This document shows, piece after piece, positions 1-6,595 of a stretch of 9,230 bases of DNA. The position numbers were made by a program, and so were the translations under genes. How positions within the stretch are numbered: position 1 is the first letter of the stretch; every line of letters starts with the position of its first letter. Source of the DNA: an uncultured Anaerolineae bacterium. Its GTDB lineage: Bacteria > Chloroflexota > Anaerolineae > Anaerolineales > UBA4823. The notes under the pieces are model-generated. The model was not told the origin of the DNA. It ran no database searches and saw only the letters and a program-made list of their open reading frames with translations. Where the stretch lies: contig CAKZNJ010000092.1 in assembly GCA_937129505.1 (NCBI GenBank), positions 1 to 9,230 on the forward strand, written 5' to 3'.

Positions 1-1027
1 ACTTCGTGCCGTGTTGGGTGGGCATCGCCGGAGCGTTTGGGCGAGGCAAGACAGCCATGTGGGAGGACTCGCAGGAGGGAGATTGAAAATGGGCATAGCG
101 GTGGTCAGCGGGCGGTAGTTGAGCGGTATCCATTGGACCCGGATGGCAAGTGGTACATTGGGCTGGTTCTCCGTGCAATGCCGCACCGCTATGGCAGTCA
201 ATACAATTCATCCTGCCTTGGCGGAAGTGAACATCCCCAGGAATCTCTTCATGCTTACCCATATACTCATCCCCGACTCTGCTGCCATGACAAGCGGTAC
301 AAGAGCGGGTCATAGGGGGGGTGCGCTTGAAGAGATGTCCATCAAATAAACCGCCGCCAGCAGAAATAGGGGTGCTGACATGACAATCTCCACAGGTAGT
401 ATGGCACTTTGCACAATGGTTGTCGAAGGCTGTATGCAGAGCCTCATGGTTTTCTGGCACACTGCGGGCATACATTGTCGTGAAGTAGCCCTGCTGGGTG
501 AAATGCAAGCTGTTCACATAATTTGTCTGGACATTGGGGTGGCACTCTGCACACACCGAATTCTCTCCCTCGCTCGGGCGATGGATCAATCCTTGATGAG
601 CGGCATCTTTGTCATCTGACAGTGTTCCACCATGACAGTCCACACAGGATTTTTGGCCGTGGACGTCTTTGGAGAACTCTTCAATCTTCACCACATATTT
701 TTCCCAAGGCTCCAACGGAGCCACTGCGCCCCCTCAGCCAACCCCCTTCGATTCCCCTTCGGTGTCCTCTTTGGGCTTGGCTGTGTCGGTGATGCGTTGC
801 TGGTTGCTGTGGCAGGCAACGCAGGGATCTTGCGTAAATGGCGCTTCAGTGGGTTCAAGTTCCTCAGTTGGTGAGGGCGAAATGGTGGTTGGTGTTGCGC
901 TGAACACTTCTGTAACAATCGCCTCAACGGTTGGCGGCTGCGGTGAAGGCGAGGCGGGCGCGCTACAACCCAAAATTAGCCCCCCTGCACCGACCAATAG
1001 GCAAAACACCAAAAGAAACTTGCGCAT
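1..1027 (-). CDS. Multiheme c-type cytochrome lipoprotein, probable selenoprotein (ExtKL-like), 3' partial
   Basis: Probable exported electron-transfer cytochrome. The start ATG (1025-1027) is chosen because GGGAG lies 6 bases upstream and it opens a lipoprotein signal (MRKFLLVFCL, lipobox LILGC, lipidated Cys21). A Thr/Pro/Glu-rich linker follows, then heme motif CVACH (69-73). At codon 98 the frame meets TGA (734-736). The same frame then stays open to the window edge and encodes CVDCH (128), CAECH (159), CAKCH (205), CGDCH (212), CTACH (243), CIDCH (275) and CTTCH (291). A ninth site reads CESSH (319), lacking the second Cys. Hemes on both sides of the TGA in one frame, plus a SECIS-like hairpin after it, argue for selenocysteine in the context GVG-U-GG. 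From memory this matches the (seleno)cytochrome called ExtKL in selenite/tellurite reduction loci; that name is unverified. The alternative is a recent nonsense mutation. The C-terminus lies outside the window, and 342 codons are visible. Confidence 0.8.
708..736 (-). promoter_or_regulatory. Putative bacterial SECIS element with its UGA codon
   Basis: Read on the minus strand, TGA (736-734) is followed by 11 bases (733-723) and then GGCTCC-GTT-GGAGCC (722-708). This is a perfect 6-bp stem closed by a three-base loop that begins with G and contains U. The distance from UGA to the apical loop is 17 bases. As I recall the bacterial SECIS consensus, it needs an upper stem of at least 4 bp, a loop with G in its first two positions, and roughly 16-37 bases from UGA to loop; all are met. 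Weaker G-T and C-G pairs could extend the stem past a T-T mismatch. The element lies inside coding sequence, as bacterial SECIS elements do. SelB binding is inferred, and no Sec machinery genes are in the window. Confidence 0.65.
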
Positions 1028-1213
1028 ACGCGGCTCCCTTCGATCAAATTTGCCCCATTTTACAAAAGTTTTCTTTATAGTAACAAGTGACAAATATAAC
1101 TTTTTATTATAAGTCTTGATTATCATATATATAAGATAAACTTATTCTGGCATGACATATATCACTTGTATTTCTTATATCTTCTATGTTAAAGTTGACA
1201 ATGGAGTGAAAGG
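1028..1213. promoter_or_regulatory. AT-rich divergent promoter region with LysR-box-like palindromes
   Basis: This stretch separates the divergent cytochrome lipoprotein and LysR genes and is much richer in A+T than either. Two 15-base near-palindromes share one design, ATAAN-N5-NTTAT, which carries the T-N11-A core of LysR-family boxes. They are ATAAG-ATAAA-CTTAT (1131-1145, perfect arms) and ATAAC-TTTTT-ATTAT (1096-1110, one mismatch), 35 bases apart centre to centre. An 8-base inverted repeat, ACAAGTGA (1083-1090) and TCACTTGT (1162-1169), flanks both. LysR regulators usually sit beside and control divergent targets, so autoregulation plus control of the cytochrome is the simple reading. 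The A+T richness makes chance palindromes likely. I could not assign -35/-10 boxes with confidence. Confidence 0.45.
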
Positions 1214-2173
1214 ATGTTAGATATCCATCAACTGCTCATTTTCTTAACCGCAGCGGAAACGCTCAGCTTTACCCGCACCGCCCAGCGCTTGCACATGACG
1301 CAGCCGAGCGTCAGCCAGCACATCCAGTCCTTGGAACGACATTTTGGCTGTGAACTATTTGTGCGCAATGGGCGCAATTTAGAACTCACCGATGCAGGAC
1401 TTAAATTGGCTTCCTTGGCACCCGAAGCGGTTGTCCTTTCGGCGCGCATCGAGAGTGAAATGGCTTCGCTTAAAAGGGGCTTAGTGGGGCACTTATTGAT
1501 CGGTTGTTCCACAACACCGGGCAAATACATTATGCCCAAATTGCTGACCAATTTTCACGATCGCTACCCTCGCGTCCGGGTTACCTGCAACGTGCTCCAC
1601 CAACGAGATGCCGTCAAGTTTCTTTTAGAAGGCAAGTTGCATTTCTCCCTCACCAGCCTGATCGAGGAACTCACCCCCGAACTGGAAACAGTGCGGTTTA
1701 TCTGTGACCGACTTATCCTAATAACCCCCCAATCTCATCCTTGGGCTCACAAAGGGGAAATCGAACCCGAAAGACTTTTGGAAGGCCGCTTCATTATGCG
1801 CGAGGAAGAGTCAGGAAGCTATGCCGCGATCCGCAGTGCCCTTGCGGAAAAAGACATTTCGATCCACGAACTGGACACCATCCTTACCTTGGGCAACGCA
1901 GAGGCAATTGCGCTTACCGTTCGTGAAGGACTAGGCGTCGGTTTCGTTTCCGAAAAGGTAGTTGAGTGTCTTGGGCTTGAGGGAATCGCAGTCGTCCAGA
2001 TCAAAGATTTGGTGATCAAACGCGACATCTTTATTACCCGCAACAAGCGTCAACAAGCTACCATTACCCAAAGCACATTCTGGGATTTCCTTTTCAGTCC
2101 CGACAATCCCTTCCGCTTATGCGAAAACGAGCCAACTAATCTTTTGATCAGCCGAGGTGTTTATGAGAATTAA
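1214..2173 (+). CDS. LysR-family transcriptional regulator
   Basis: DNA-binding regulator of 319 residues, normal for the family. Residues 1-60 form the winged helix-turn-helix, with the typical core LHMTQPSVSQHIQSLE followed by FVRNGRNLELTDAG. Residues from about 90 form the two-lobed effector domain, with the recognisable stretch TVREGLGVGFVSEKVV near 235-250. The start is set by GGAG (1203-1206) seven bases before ATG. The gene overlaps the start of the octaheme cytochrome gene by 11 bases, so it probably heads that operon instead of standing alone. It also faces the seleno-cytochrome gene across a shared control region. A LysR subgroup is associated with selenium-metabolism genes; membership here is suggested by context only. 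The effector cannot be read from sequence. Confidence 0.93.
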   Translation: MLDIHQLLIFLTAAETLSFTRTAQRLHMTQPSVSQHIQSLERHFGCELFVRNGRNLELTDAGLKLASLAPEAVVLSARIESEMASLKRGLVGHLLIGCSTTPGKYIMPKLLTNFHDRYPRVRVTCNVLHQRDAVKFLLEGKLHFSLTSLIEELTPELETVRFICDRLILITPQSHPWAHKGEIEPERLLEGRFIMREEESGSYAAIRSALAEKDISIHELDTILTLGNAEAIALTVREGLGVGFVSEKVVECLGLEGIAVVQIKDLVIKRDIFITRNKRQQATITQSTFWDFLFSPDNPFRLCENEPTNLLISRGVYEN

Positions 2174-3221
2174 AGCTCTCTGGATCAAATTCGCTCCTTT
2201 GGCAATTGGAACCTTCGTGGGAATATTGGCAATGCTCGTCAGCCTGGGCAGCGCAAGCGCTTCTCCCCTCCCTCAAGACCCTACCCCTCAGGCGCTGAGC
2301 GATGATGACTGCAAAAGTTGCCACATCAACGTGACAAACCTGTGGGCAGAAAGCGCTCATGCTCATGCGTATGACGACCCGTACTTTCAAGAGCGCTGGA
2401 ATGGATTAGGCAAACCGGGCGATTGTCTGGTCTGCCATACCACAAACTACCGCGCCAGTGATGGCAGTTACTCTCACGAGGGCGTCTCCTGTGAAGCTTG
2501 CCATGGAAAGGTGGAGAGCAATCATCCGCCTGCTGTTGTGCCCGTTCGCTCTGACACCGAGTTCTGTGGCACTTGCCACACGACCACCATCCATGAATGG
2601 CGCCTGAGCGGACACTCGCAGGCCAATGTCGGTTGTGTCGATTGCCACGATCCACACAGCCAACAAAGCCTTTTTGAAGTCAAAGATGACCTGTGCATCA
2701 ATTGTCATCAAGAAGACATGGAAGCCTACCTAGAGGATATTCACATCACCAAAAACATCGGCTGTGTGGATTGTCATGCTTTGGTCATTCCCCCCGACCC
2801 CCTCCCTGACGATGGCATTGTGCCAACCGGCCACACCTTCACCATAACCCCAGCGACCTGTGTGGCTTGTCACACGGATGCCCTTCACGCTGGTTTCTCT
2901 CTACCCGGTTTCGAGCGCGGCGCAAAGGCGGTAGCATCCGAGCAAATCACTGAAACGTTGGTTACGACCAGCACCCTGTTGCAAAACAATTTGCACTTGC
3001 GCGAGAACGGATTAGCAACCGAACAACGGGTGCAAGCTCTAGAAGCAGCCCTTGCCAGCCGCCAATTGGCGCGCTTGTTCCAAGGTGGAATTATCGGTTT
3101 AGTTTTAGGTGGTTCGACTGCCTGGTTCATTGCCCGCAACGTCCGCCGCACCTTTGCAGAGAGCGGGCACCAAGCCGAGGCAGACAATGCGGAGGAACAA
3201 GATGGCAAGCAAGAATCCTGA
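2163..3221 (+). CDS. Octaheme c-type cytochrome with C-terminal membrane anchor
   Basis: Exported electron carrier of 352 residues. An N-terminal signal sequence (hydrophobic core about 11-30, then ASASPLPQ) precedes eight CxxCH sites at Cys50, 88, 110, 135, 158, 178, 201 and 233. Extra histidines (for example HAHAY, HDPH) could be distal heme ligands. After the hemes, residues 255-305 look helical and coiled-coil-like. Residues 306-324 form one membrane span, followed by Arg (NVRR) and an acidic tail that should lie in the cytoplasm. I prefer ATG 2163 (GAGG at 2154-2157, five-base gap) to the in-frame GTG at 2157. The gene overlaps LysR by 11 bases and the FeS gene by 20, indicating translational coupling. 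By context it should accept electrons from the FeS/NrfD pair. NapC/NrfH proteins are anchored at the N-terminus, so this is a different architecture. Exact family not recognised. Confidence 0.9.
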   Translation: MRIKALWIKFAPLAIGTFVGILAMLVSLGSASASPLPQDPTPQALSDDDCKSCHINVTNLWAESAHAHAYDDPYFQERWNGLGKPGDCLVCHTTNYRASDGSYSHEGVSCEACHGKVESNHPPAVVPVRSDTEFCGTCHTTTIHEWRLSGHSQANVGCVDCHDPHSQQSLFEVKDDLCINCHQEDMEAYLEDIHITKNIGCVDCHALVIPPDPLPDDGIVPTGHTFTITPATCVACHTDALHAGFSLPGFERGAKAVASEQITETLVTTSTLLQNNLHLRENGLATEQRVQALEAALASRQLARLFQGGIIGLVLGGSTAWFIARNVRRTFAESGHQAEADNAEEQDGKQES

Positions 3222-4038
3222 AGAAAAGGATAAATCGGCGCCCATTCTAACCCGTTCGGATTTTCTCAAAATTGGGGGGGCGACGGTTGGAGCGGCCATT
3301 CTCTCAGAGCTGGTTATCTCTGGACCTTTTTCACCCGACGCCATTCAAGGGATTGGAGCAGAAGCCCATCCCCACCAAGGGTCAGCTGAACATCAATGGC
3401 ACATGGCGATTGACTTGGATCGCTGTATTGGCTGTCTGTATTGCGTGCGCGCCTGCCAAGCTGTAAACGATGTCCCGGATGACAACATGCGTTGGAACAT
3501 CGTCTTTCCTGAGCAATTAGAAGATGGCACAGAGTTCTTCATGAACCGCCCCTGCCAACATTGTCAGGAAGCTCCTTGTGTACGGGTGTGCCCGGTGGGG
3601 GCTACCTGGGTGCGCCCCGACGGAATCGTTGCCATGGACTATGACCGCTGCATCGGTTGCCGCTATTGTCAAGTGGCTTGCCCCTATGACGTGCGACGGT
3701 TCAATTGGAAAACCTCCGATGCTCCCAATCCCTATCAACCCACCTGGGGCAATGCCGAAGTGCCCCGCCGCCCGCGCGGAGTGGTTGAGAAGTGCACTTT
3801 TTGCGTGCATCGCATCGATCGCGGCGTAGAGCAAGGCTTGAAACCCGGTGTCGATCGCCCGGCGACACCGGCCTGCGTGGTTTCCTGTCCGGTCGGCGCG
3901 CGCATCTTCGGAGATCTCTTAGACCCCGAAAGCCCGATCTCGAAGTTTCTGGCCGAAAACACAACCTTCCGCTTGCGGGAAGACTGGGGCACCGAACCCA
4001 AAGTTCACTACGTGCGCCCACGCAAGAAGGAGGCATAA
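3202..4038 (+). CDS. Four-cluster [4Fe-4S] ferredoxin-like subunit (NrfC/HybA/DmsB type)
   Basis: Electron-transfer subunit of 278 residues that usually links an NrfD-type quinol protein to a partner. Sixteen cysteines form four [4Fe-4S] sites: C75/78/81/85, C118/121/126/130, C150/153/156/160 and C198/201/225/229. This is the layout of the DmsB/NrfC/HybA family. The start ATG 3202 is picked over longer in-frame starts because GGAGG (3191-3195) sits six bases before it and the protein then begins with a leader. That leader, LTRSDFLKIGGATVGAAIL, resembles a Tat signal but has R-S where twin arginine is expected, followed by a hydrophobic stretch (24-40). Export is therefore likely but not certain. 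It overlaps the octaheme gene by 20 bases and ends one base before the NrfD-like gene. In Ext-type loci an FeS subunit of this kind is called ExtO as I recall; not verified. Confidence 0.93.
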   Translation: MASKNPEEKDKSAPILTRSDFLKIGGATVGAAILSELVISGPFSPDAIQGIGAEAHPHQGSAEHQWHMAIDLDRCIGCLYCVRACQAVNDVPDDNMRWNIVFPEQLEDGTEFFMNRPCQHCQEAPCVRVCPVGATWVRPDGIVAMDYDRCIGCRYCQVACPYDVRRFNWKTSDAPNPYQPTWGNAEVPRRPRGVVEKCTFCVHRIDRGVEQGLKPGVDRPATPACVVSCPVGARIFGDLLDPESPISKFLAENTTFRLREDWGTEPKVHYVRPRKKEA

Positions 4039-4039
4039 G

Positions 4040-5260
4040 ATGGCGACAACCTTGAAACCCCGTTCGGCACCTGCCCTTACCCCTTTTACCCTGTGGGTCA
4101 GCGGCTTAGCCCTTGCCCTGCTGGTCGGTCTGTTTGCCATGATTCAAGTCTTACTCAATGGTTTACAGGTAACTGGCTTGAGCGACATTGTCCCTTGGGG
4201 CTTATGGATTACCCTCGACCTATCCTCCATTGCCCTCGGAGCAGGCGCCTTCACCTTTTCGGCAGCGGTTTATCTTTTCCGCATTCACCGTCTCGAACCG
4301 CTCGCCCGGCCAGCAGTTTTTGTCGGTTTTCTGGGCTATACCTCGGCAATGCTAGCATTGGCGATGGACATCGGCCGCCCTGATCGCTTCTATCATCCTT
4401 TGATCTACTGGAATGTTCACTCGGTGCTGTGGGAAATTACCTGGTGTGTCGTGTTATATTCGACCGTGCTGGTTATTGAAGTCTTCCCCGTGGTGGCAGA
4501 GAGCAAGTTCTTCGAACGCTTGCCCTGGGTGCGGCGATTAGCCCATCGCGTTCATCGCCTGACGCCGGTTTTGGCGGTCTTAGGCATGGGGTTATCGCTG
4601 CTCCACCAATCTTCTCTCGGGGCAACGTATGGAGTTTTGAGCGGACGGGCAATTTGGTTCAAACCCTCTTTGCCCATTATGTTTATTATCTCTGCGGTCG
4701 CTGGCGGAATGTCGCTCACTCTTCTGGCGACGATCATCTCATCCAAATTGCTCCATACCGATCTGATCAAACCGGACATCAAACGCGAGGTGGCGCGCGT
4801 GATCGGCTACACCACGCTAGCATACTTGTATATCAAGCTGTGGGACTGGGCGGCCACCTCTTACTACAGCAGTGCGCCGGGCACAGCAAGCGCCTTGCAG
4901 CGTTTACAAGCCACTACCCCATACACGACCACTTTTTGGGGGATTGAAATTATTCTTGCCGGCATTGTGCCAGCAGTAATTTTGCTCTACCAACCTTTGC
5001 GCCGCAACGATCGGGCTTTGATAGTTGCCTTGGGGTTAATCTGTTTAGGGGTGGTGGTCAACCGCTGGAATGTGACCCTTTCGGGGTTGGTCGCTCCGCC
5101 AGCGTGGTCACCCGGCGTTTTGGGCAACATTGTCGCAGCAAAATATTTCCCAACGGTCACAGAAATTCTGGTTGCCGTGGGCATCTTAGCCTATGCCCTG
5201 CTCGGGTTTACCCTAGGGGTGCGTTACCTACCGCTCTATAACCACAGAAAACACAGCTAA
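4040..5260 (+). CDS. NrfD/HybB-like polytopic membrane quinol subunit
   Basis: Integral membrane subunit of 406 residues, expected to exchange electrons with the menaquinone pool and pass them to the adjacent FeS protein. About ten hydrophobic segments are visible, at roughly 17-38, 52-78, 91-110, 125-148, 172-190, 210-235, 254-272, 299-317, 325-341 and 372-396. HybB-like hallmarks are DIGRPDRFYHP (110-120), WNVHSVLWE (124-132) and LHQSSLG (188-194), followed by a Pro-containing segment and SAVAGGMSLTLLA. The start has a near-perfect AGGAGG (4028-4033) six bases upstream, inside the end of the FeS gene. One base separates that gene's stop from this ATG. In Hmc-, Nrf- or HybAB-type modules this protein works with a four-cluster FeS subunit and a cytochrome, as seen here. 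No heme-binding pattern is evident. It appears to be the last gene of the operon. Confidence 0.93.
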   Translation: MATTLKPRSAPALTPFTLWVSGLALALLVGLFAMIQVLLNGLQVTGLSDIVPWGLWITLDLSSIALGAGAFTFSAAVYLFRIHRLEPLARPAVFVGFLGYTSAMLALAMDIGRPDRFYHPLIYWNVHSVLWEITWCVVLYSTVLVIEVFPVVAESKFFERLPWVRRLAHRVHRLTPVLAVLGMGLSLLHQSSLGATYGVLSGRAIWFKPSLPIMFIISAVAGGMSLTLLATIISSKLLHTDLIKPDIKREVARVIGYTTLAYLYIKLWDWAATSYYSSAPGTASALQRLQATTPYTTTFWGIEIILAGIVPAVILLYQPLRRNDRALIVALGLICLGVVVNRWNVTLSGLVAPPAWSPGVLGNIVAAKYFPTVTEILVAVGILAYALLGFTLGVRYLPLYNHRKHS

Positions 5261-5493
5261 GGCTTGCCTTTTCTGCCCTCCCCCTGCTCTTTTGGGCCGG
5301 GGGAGAGCTTTTCTCCCGAAACATTCTTTCCACTGCCTTGAGTAGCCAATTGGTACAAGAGAAGCACCAACTCCTCTTCGCAATGAAATGGATAATCAGC
5401 ATCTTCTCTCACATGGTGAAGCATCCCCTTGAGGGTCATCTGCCCTTCGGGGGTGACGAACAAACGGAGGACGAAAGTCTGGGTGGAATTCAT
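5257..5493 (-). CDS. Small hypothetical protein (78 aa)
   Basis: A 78-residue soluble protein without signal or membrane span. The first 50 residues look like a compact domain (QTFVLRLFVTPEGQ, then a LKGMLHHV strand, then a YPFHCEEELVLLLYQL helix). The last 25 are polar and low-complexity (Gly, Lys, Pro, Glu). Small proteins of this look, a short two-strand start then a YPF..EEEL helix, occur in Chloroflexota and actinobacteria in my memory, with no known function. The ATG at 5491-5493 has only a weak AAAGAG upstream. The frame stays open further upstream without a standard start, so the N-terminus is uncertain. Its stop overlaps that of the convergent NrfD-like gene by two bases, and the tail contains the operon terminator hairpin. 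It may be co-transcribed with the 31-codon ORF upstream. Confidence 0.55.
   Translation of the reverse strand: MNSTQTFVLRLFVTPEGQMTLKGMLHHVREDADYPFHCEEELVLLLYQLATQGSGKNVSGEKLSPGPKEQGEGRKGKP
5278..5312. terminator. Probable bidirectional terminator hairpin
   Basis: CTCCCCC (5278-5284) pairs perfectly with GGGGGAG (5299-5305) around a 14-base loop. A short T-containing run (agcttttctc, 5306-5315) follows on the plus strand. On the minus strand the hairpin is followed by CAGAAAAGG, a poorer tail. It lies 18 bases after the stop of the NrfD-like gene, where the operon should end. It also sits within the last codons of the minus-strand small gene, an unusual place for a terminator of that gene. 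Confidence 0.55.
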
Positions 5494-5588
5494 TGTCTCT
5501 TTGGGGGAGTTTACGGGTTGCGTAAAATAGCCGGCAGAAAGAGCAAGTGCAAGCGTTGCCAGATGGTGCCTCCCTTTACAGCGCAGAT

Positions 5589-5684
5589 TTAGAGCCAGAA
5601 CAGGGTGATGCCAACTGCAACCATCGCCCCTAACGCTCGAATCAACTGCCTCATCCCTTGGTAGGGGGCTTTTTGGCTCCTCAT
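5589..5684 (-). CDS. Putative small membrane peptide (31 aa)
   Basis: A short minus-strand frame. It is worth calling because its ATG (5682-5684) follows a strong Shine-Dalgarno, AAAGGAG, with a seven-base gap. The peptide has a basic start (MRSQKAPYQGMRQLIRALG) and a single hydrophobic stretch (GAMVAVGITLFWL) up to the stop, as in single-span small membrane proteins. It lies 95 bases upstream of the 78-residue gene on the same strand. I do not recognise a family. It could be a leader peptide or a chance ORF; conservation would decide. Confidence 0.4.
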   Translation of the reverse strand: MRSQKAPYQGMRQLIRALGAMVAVGITLFWL

Positions 5685-5730
5685 TTTTTGTACTCCTTTC
5701 GATTGATCACGACACCTTGAAAGGCAATCT

Positions 5731-6595
5731 TTATGGATTGCGGAGGATCAAAGGCAAATAAAGACTAGCACCTGCAAAGGGTTCACCCAACCAGGCGTAT
5801 TTCAAAACGTCGCTAGAATAGGCGATATGGGGCAAATCGGATGAGCCAATGGCAATGGAGGTATAACCATTTCCTGGGTACAACAATTGAGGATCAACAA
5901 CAACCGGACTATGCCAGCCATCTTGATCCTTAATACAGATACTTTATAGTGTGTTTTTCTTCGCTTTCCAGGAAATTCGAGTAACTGACATGCAAGCGGC
6001 TCTGGCTGTCGACGGTGAGGGAAGGGTAGTAATTTTCGCCCCTCTGGTCGATCTCCTCGGTATGCCAACTGCTGGAATCTCGATAGGCATACGTCAAAAG
6101 ACGGTAATTGAGCTTCAGATAAACGATATACGGAGCTCCGTTTTTATCGAGCACCAGAGAATTATCCCAGCCGGCAAAACCAATTGTGTCAAAGGTACTT
6201 TTTACCCACTCTTCCTCGACAGAGTCCCAGTAAGCATATTTCAGAGATCTCTCAACCTCATGCCGAAAGCTAATATGCGGATGATCGTCTTTATCGAGTG
6301 CCAAGGAATTATCGGAATTTCCAACCCCAACGTTATAGATGTGCTTGGGTTCCTTCCAGCCGCTCTCGTCCCGAAAGGTATACCAAATATTGGAAAGGTA
6401 GGAATAGCTTAGATGAGGGTTTCCCTGACTGTCGAGCTTCAAATGAGGATAAAACGTTGAGCCAGAGAGTACCACAGCAGTCTCCGTGATCCAGCCCATG
6501 CCTTGCGAATAGCCGTAAACCAATTTATAAACTGGCCTATCAAAACGAACGATAGCAACATGAGGGCTGCCAGCGGCGTCTATTGCCAGTGAAAC
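5731..6595 (-). pseudogene. Remnant of a secreted beta-propeller-like repeat protein (5'-truncated, frameshifted)
   Basis: Minus-strand coding remains of a repeat protein. Six copies of a blade-like unit of about 50 residues are visible, each centred on a motif such as SLALDKDDHPHISF, SLVLDKNGAPYIVY or SIAIGSSDLPHIAY, with a following LKYAYWD-like strand. This suggests a secreted six-or-more-bladed propeller. Reading begins mid-repeat straight after an in-frame TAA (6596-6598), so the signal peptide and N-terminus are missing. The frame then breaks: TAA at 5930-5932 ends it, but another frame continues at once with KDQDGWHS, the last repeat and the C-terminus LYLPLILRNP, stopping at 5731-5733. 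The shift lies between about 5934 and 5946. Loss of one TA pair (KYLY-I-KDQDGW) would explain it. The YLPLILR tail is typical of Chloroflexota secreted proteins. A sequencing error could mimic the frameshift but not the missing 5' end. Confidence 0.75.

Noticed and set aside
734..1126. Stand-alone 130-residue protein ending at the TGA
   Set aside because: The longer start (1126) adds a non-signal N-terminus and lacks an RBS. The frame after the TGA continues the same multiheme protein, so the ORF end is probably a recoded codon.
3109..3201. Longer N-terminus for the FeS subunit, starting inside the octaheme gene
   Set aside because: The extension is the out-of-frame shadow of the cytochrome's C-terminus. 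GGAGG before ATG 3202 and the leader that starts there fit better.
5494..5588. Upstream extension of the 78-residue gene from a CTG after GGGAGG (reading LATLALALSAGYF)
   Set aside because: The frame is open and looks a little signal-like with a good SD, but CTG starts are rare and the N-region has no positive charge. Kept only as a possibility.
5338..5592. Plus-strand 84-residue ORF
   Set aside because: It lies antisense to the small minus-strand genes, lacks an RBS and has no protein-like domain pattern.
5724..5741. Hairpin GCAATC-N6-GATTGC as terminator of the propeller remnant
   Set aside because: The stem is only six base pairs and no T-run follows on the minus strand. The stop codon lies in the loop; too weak to call.
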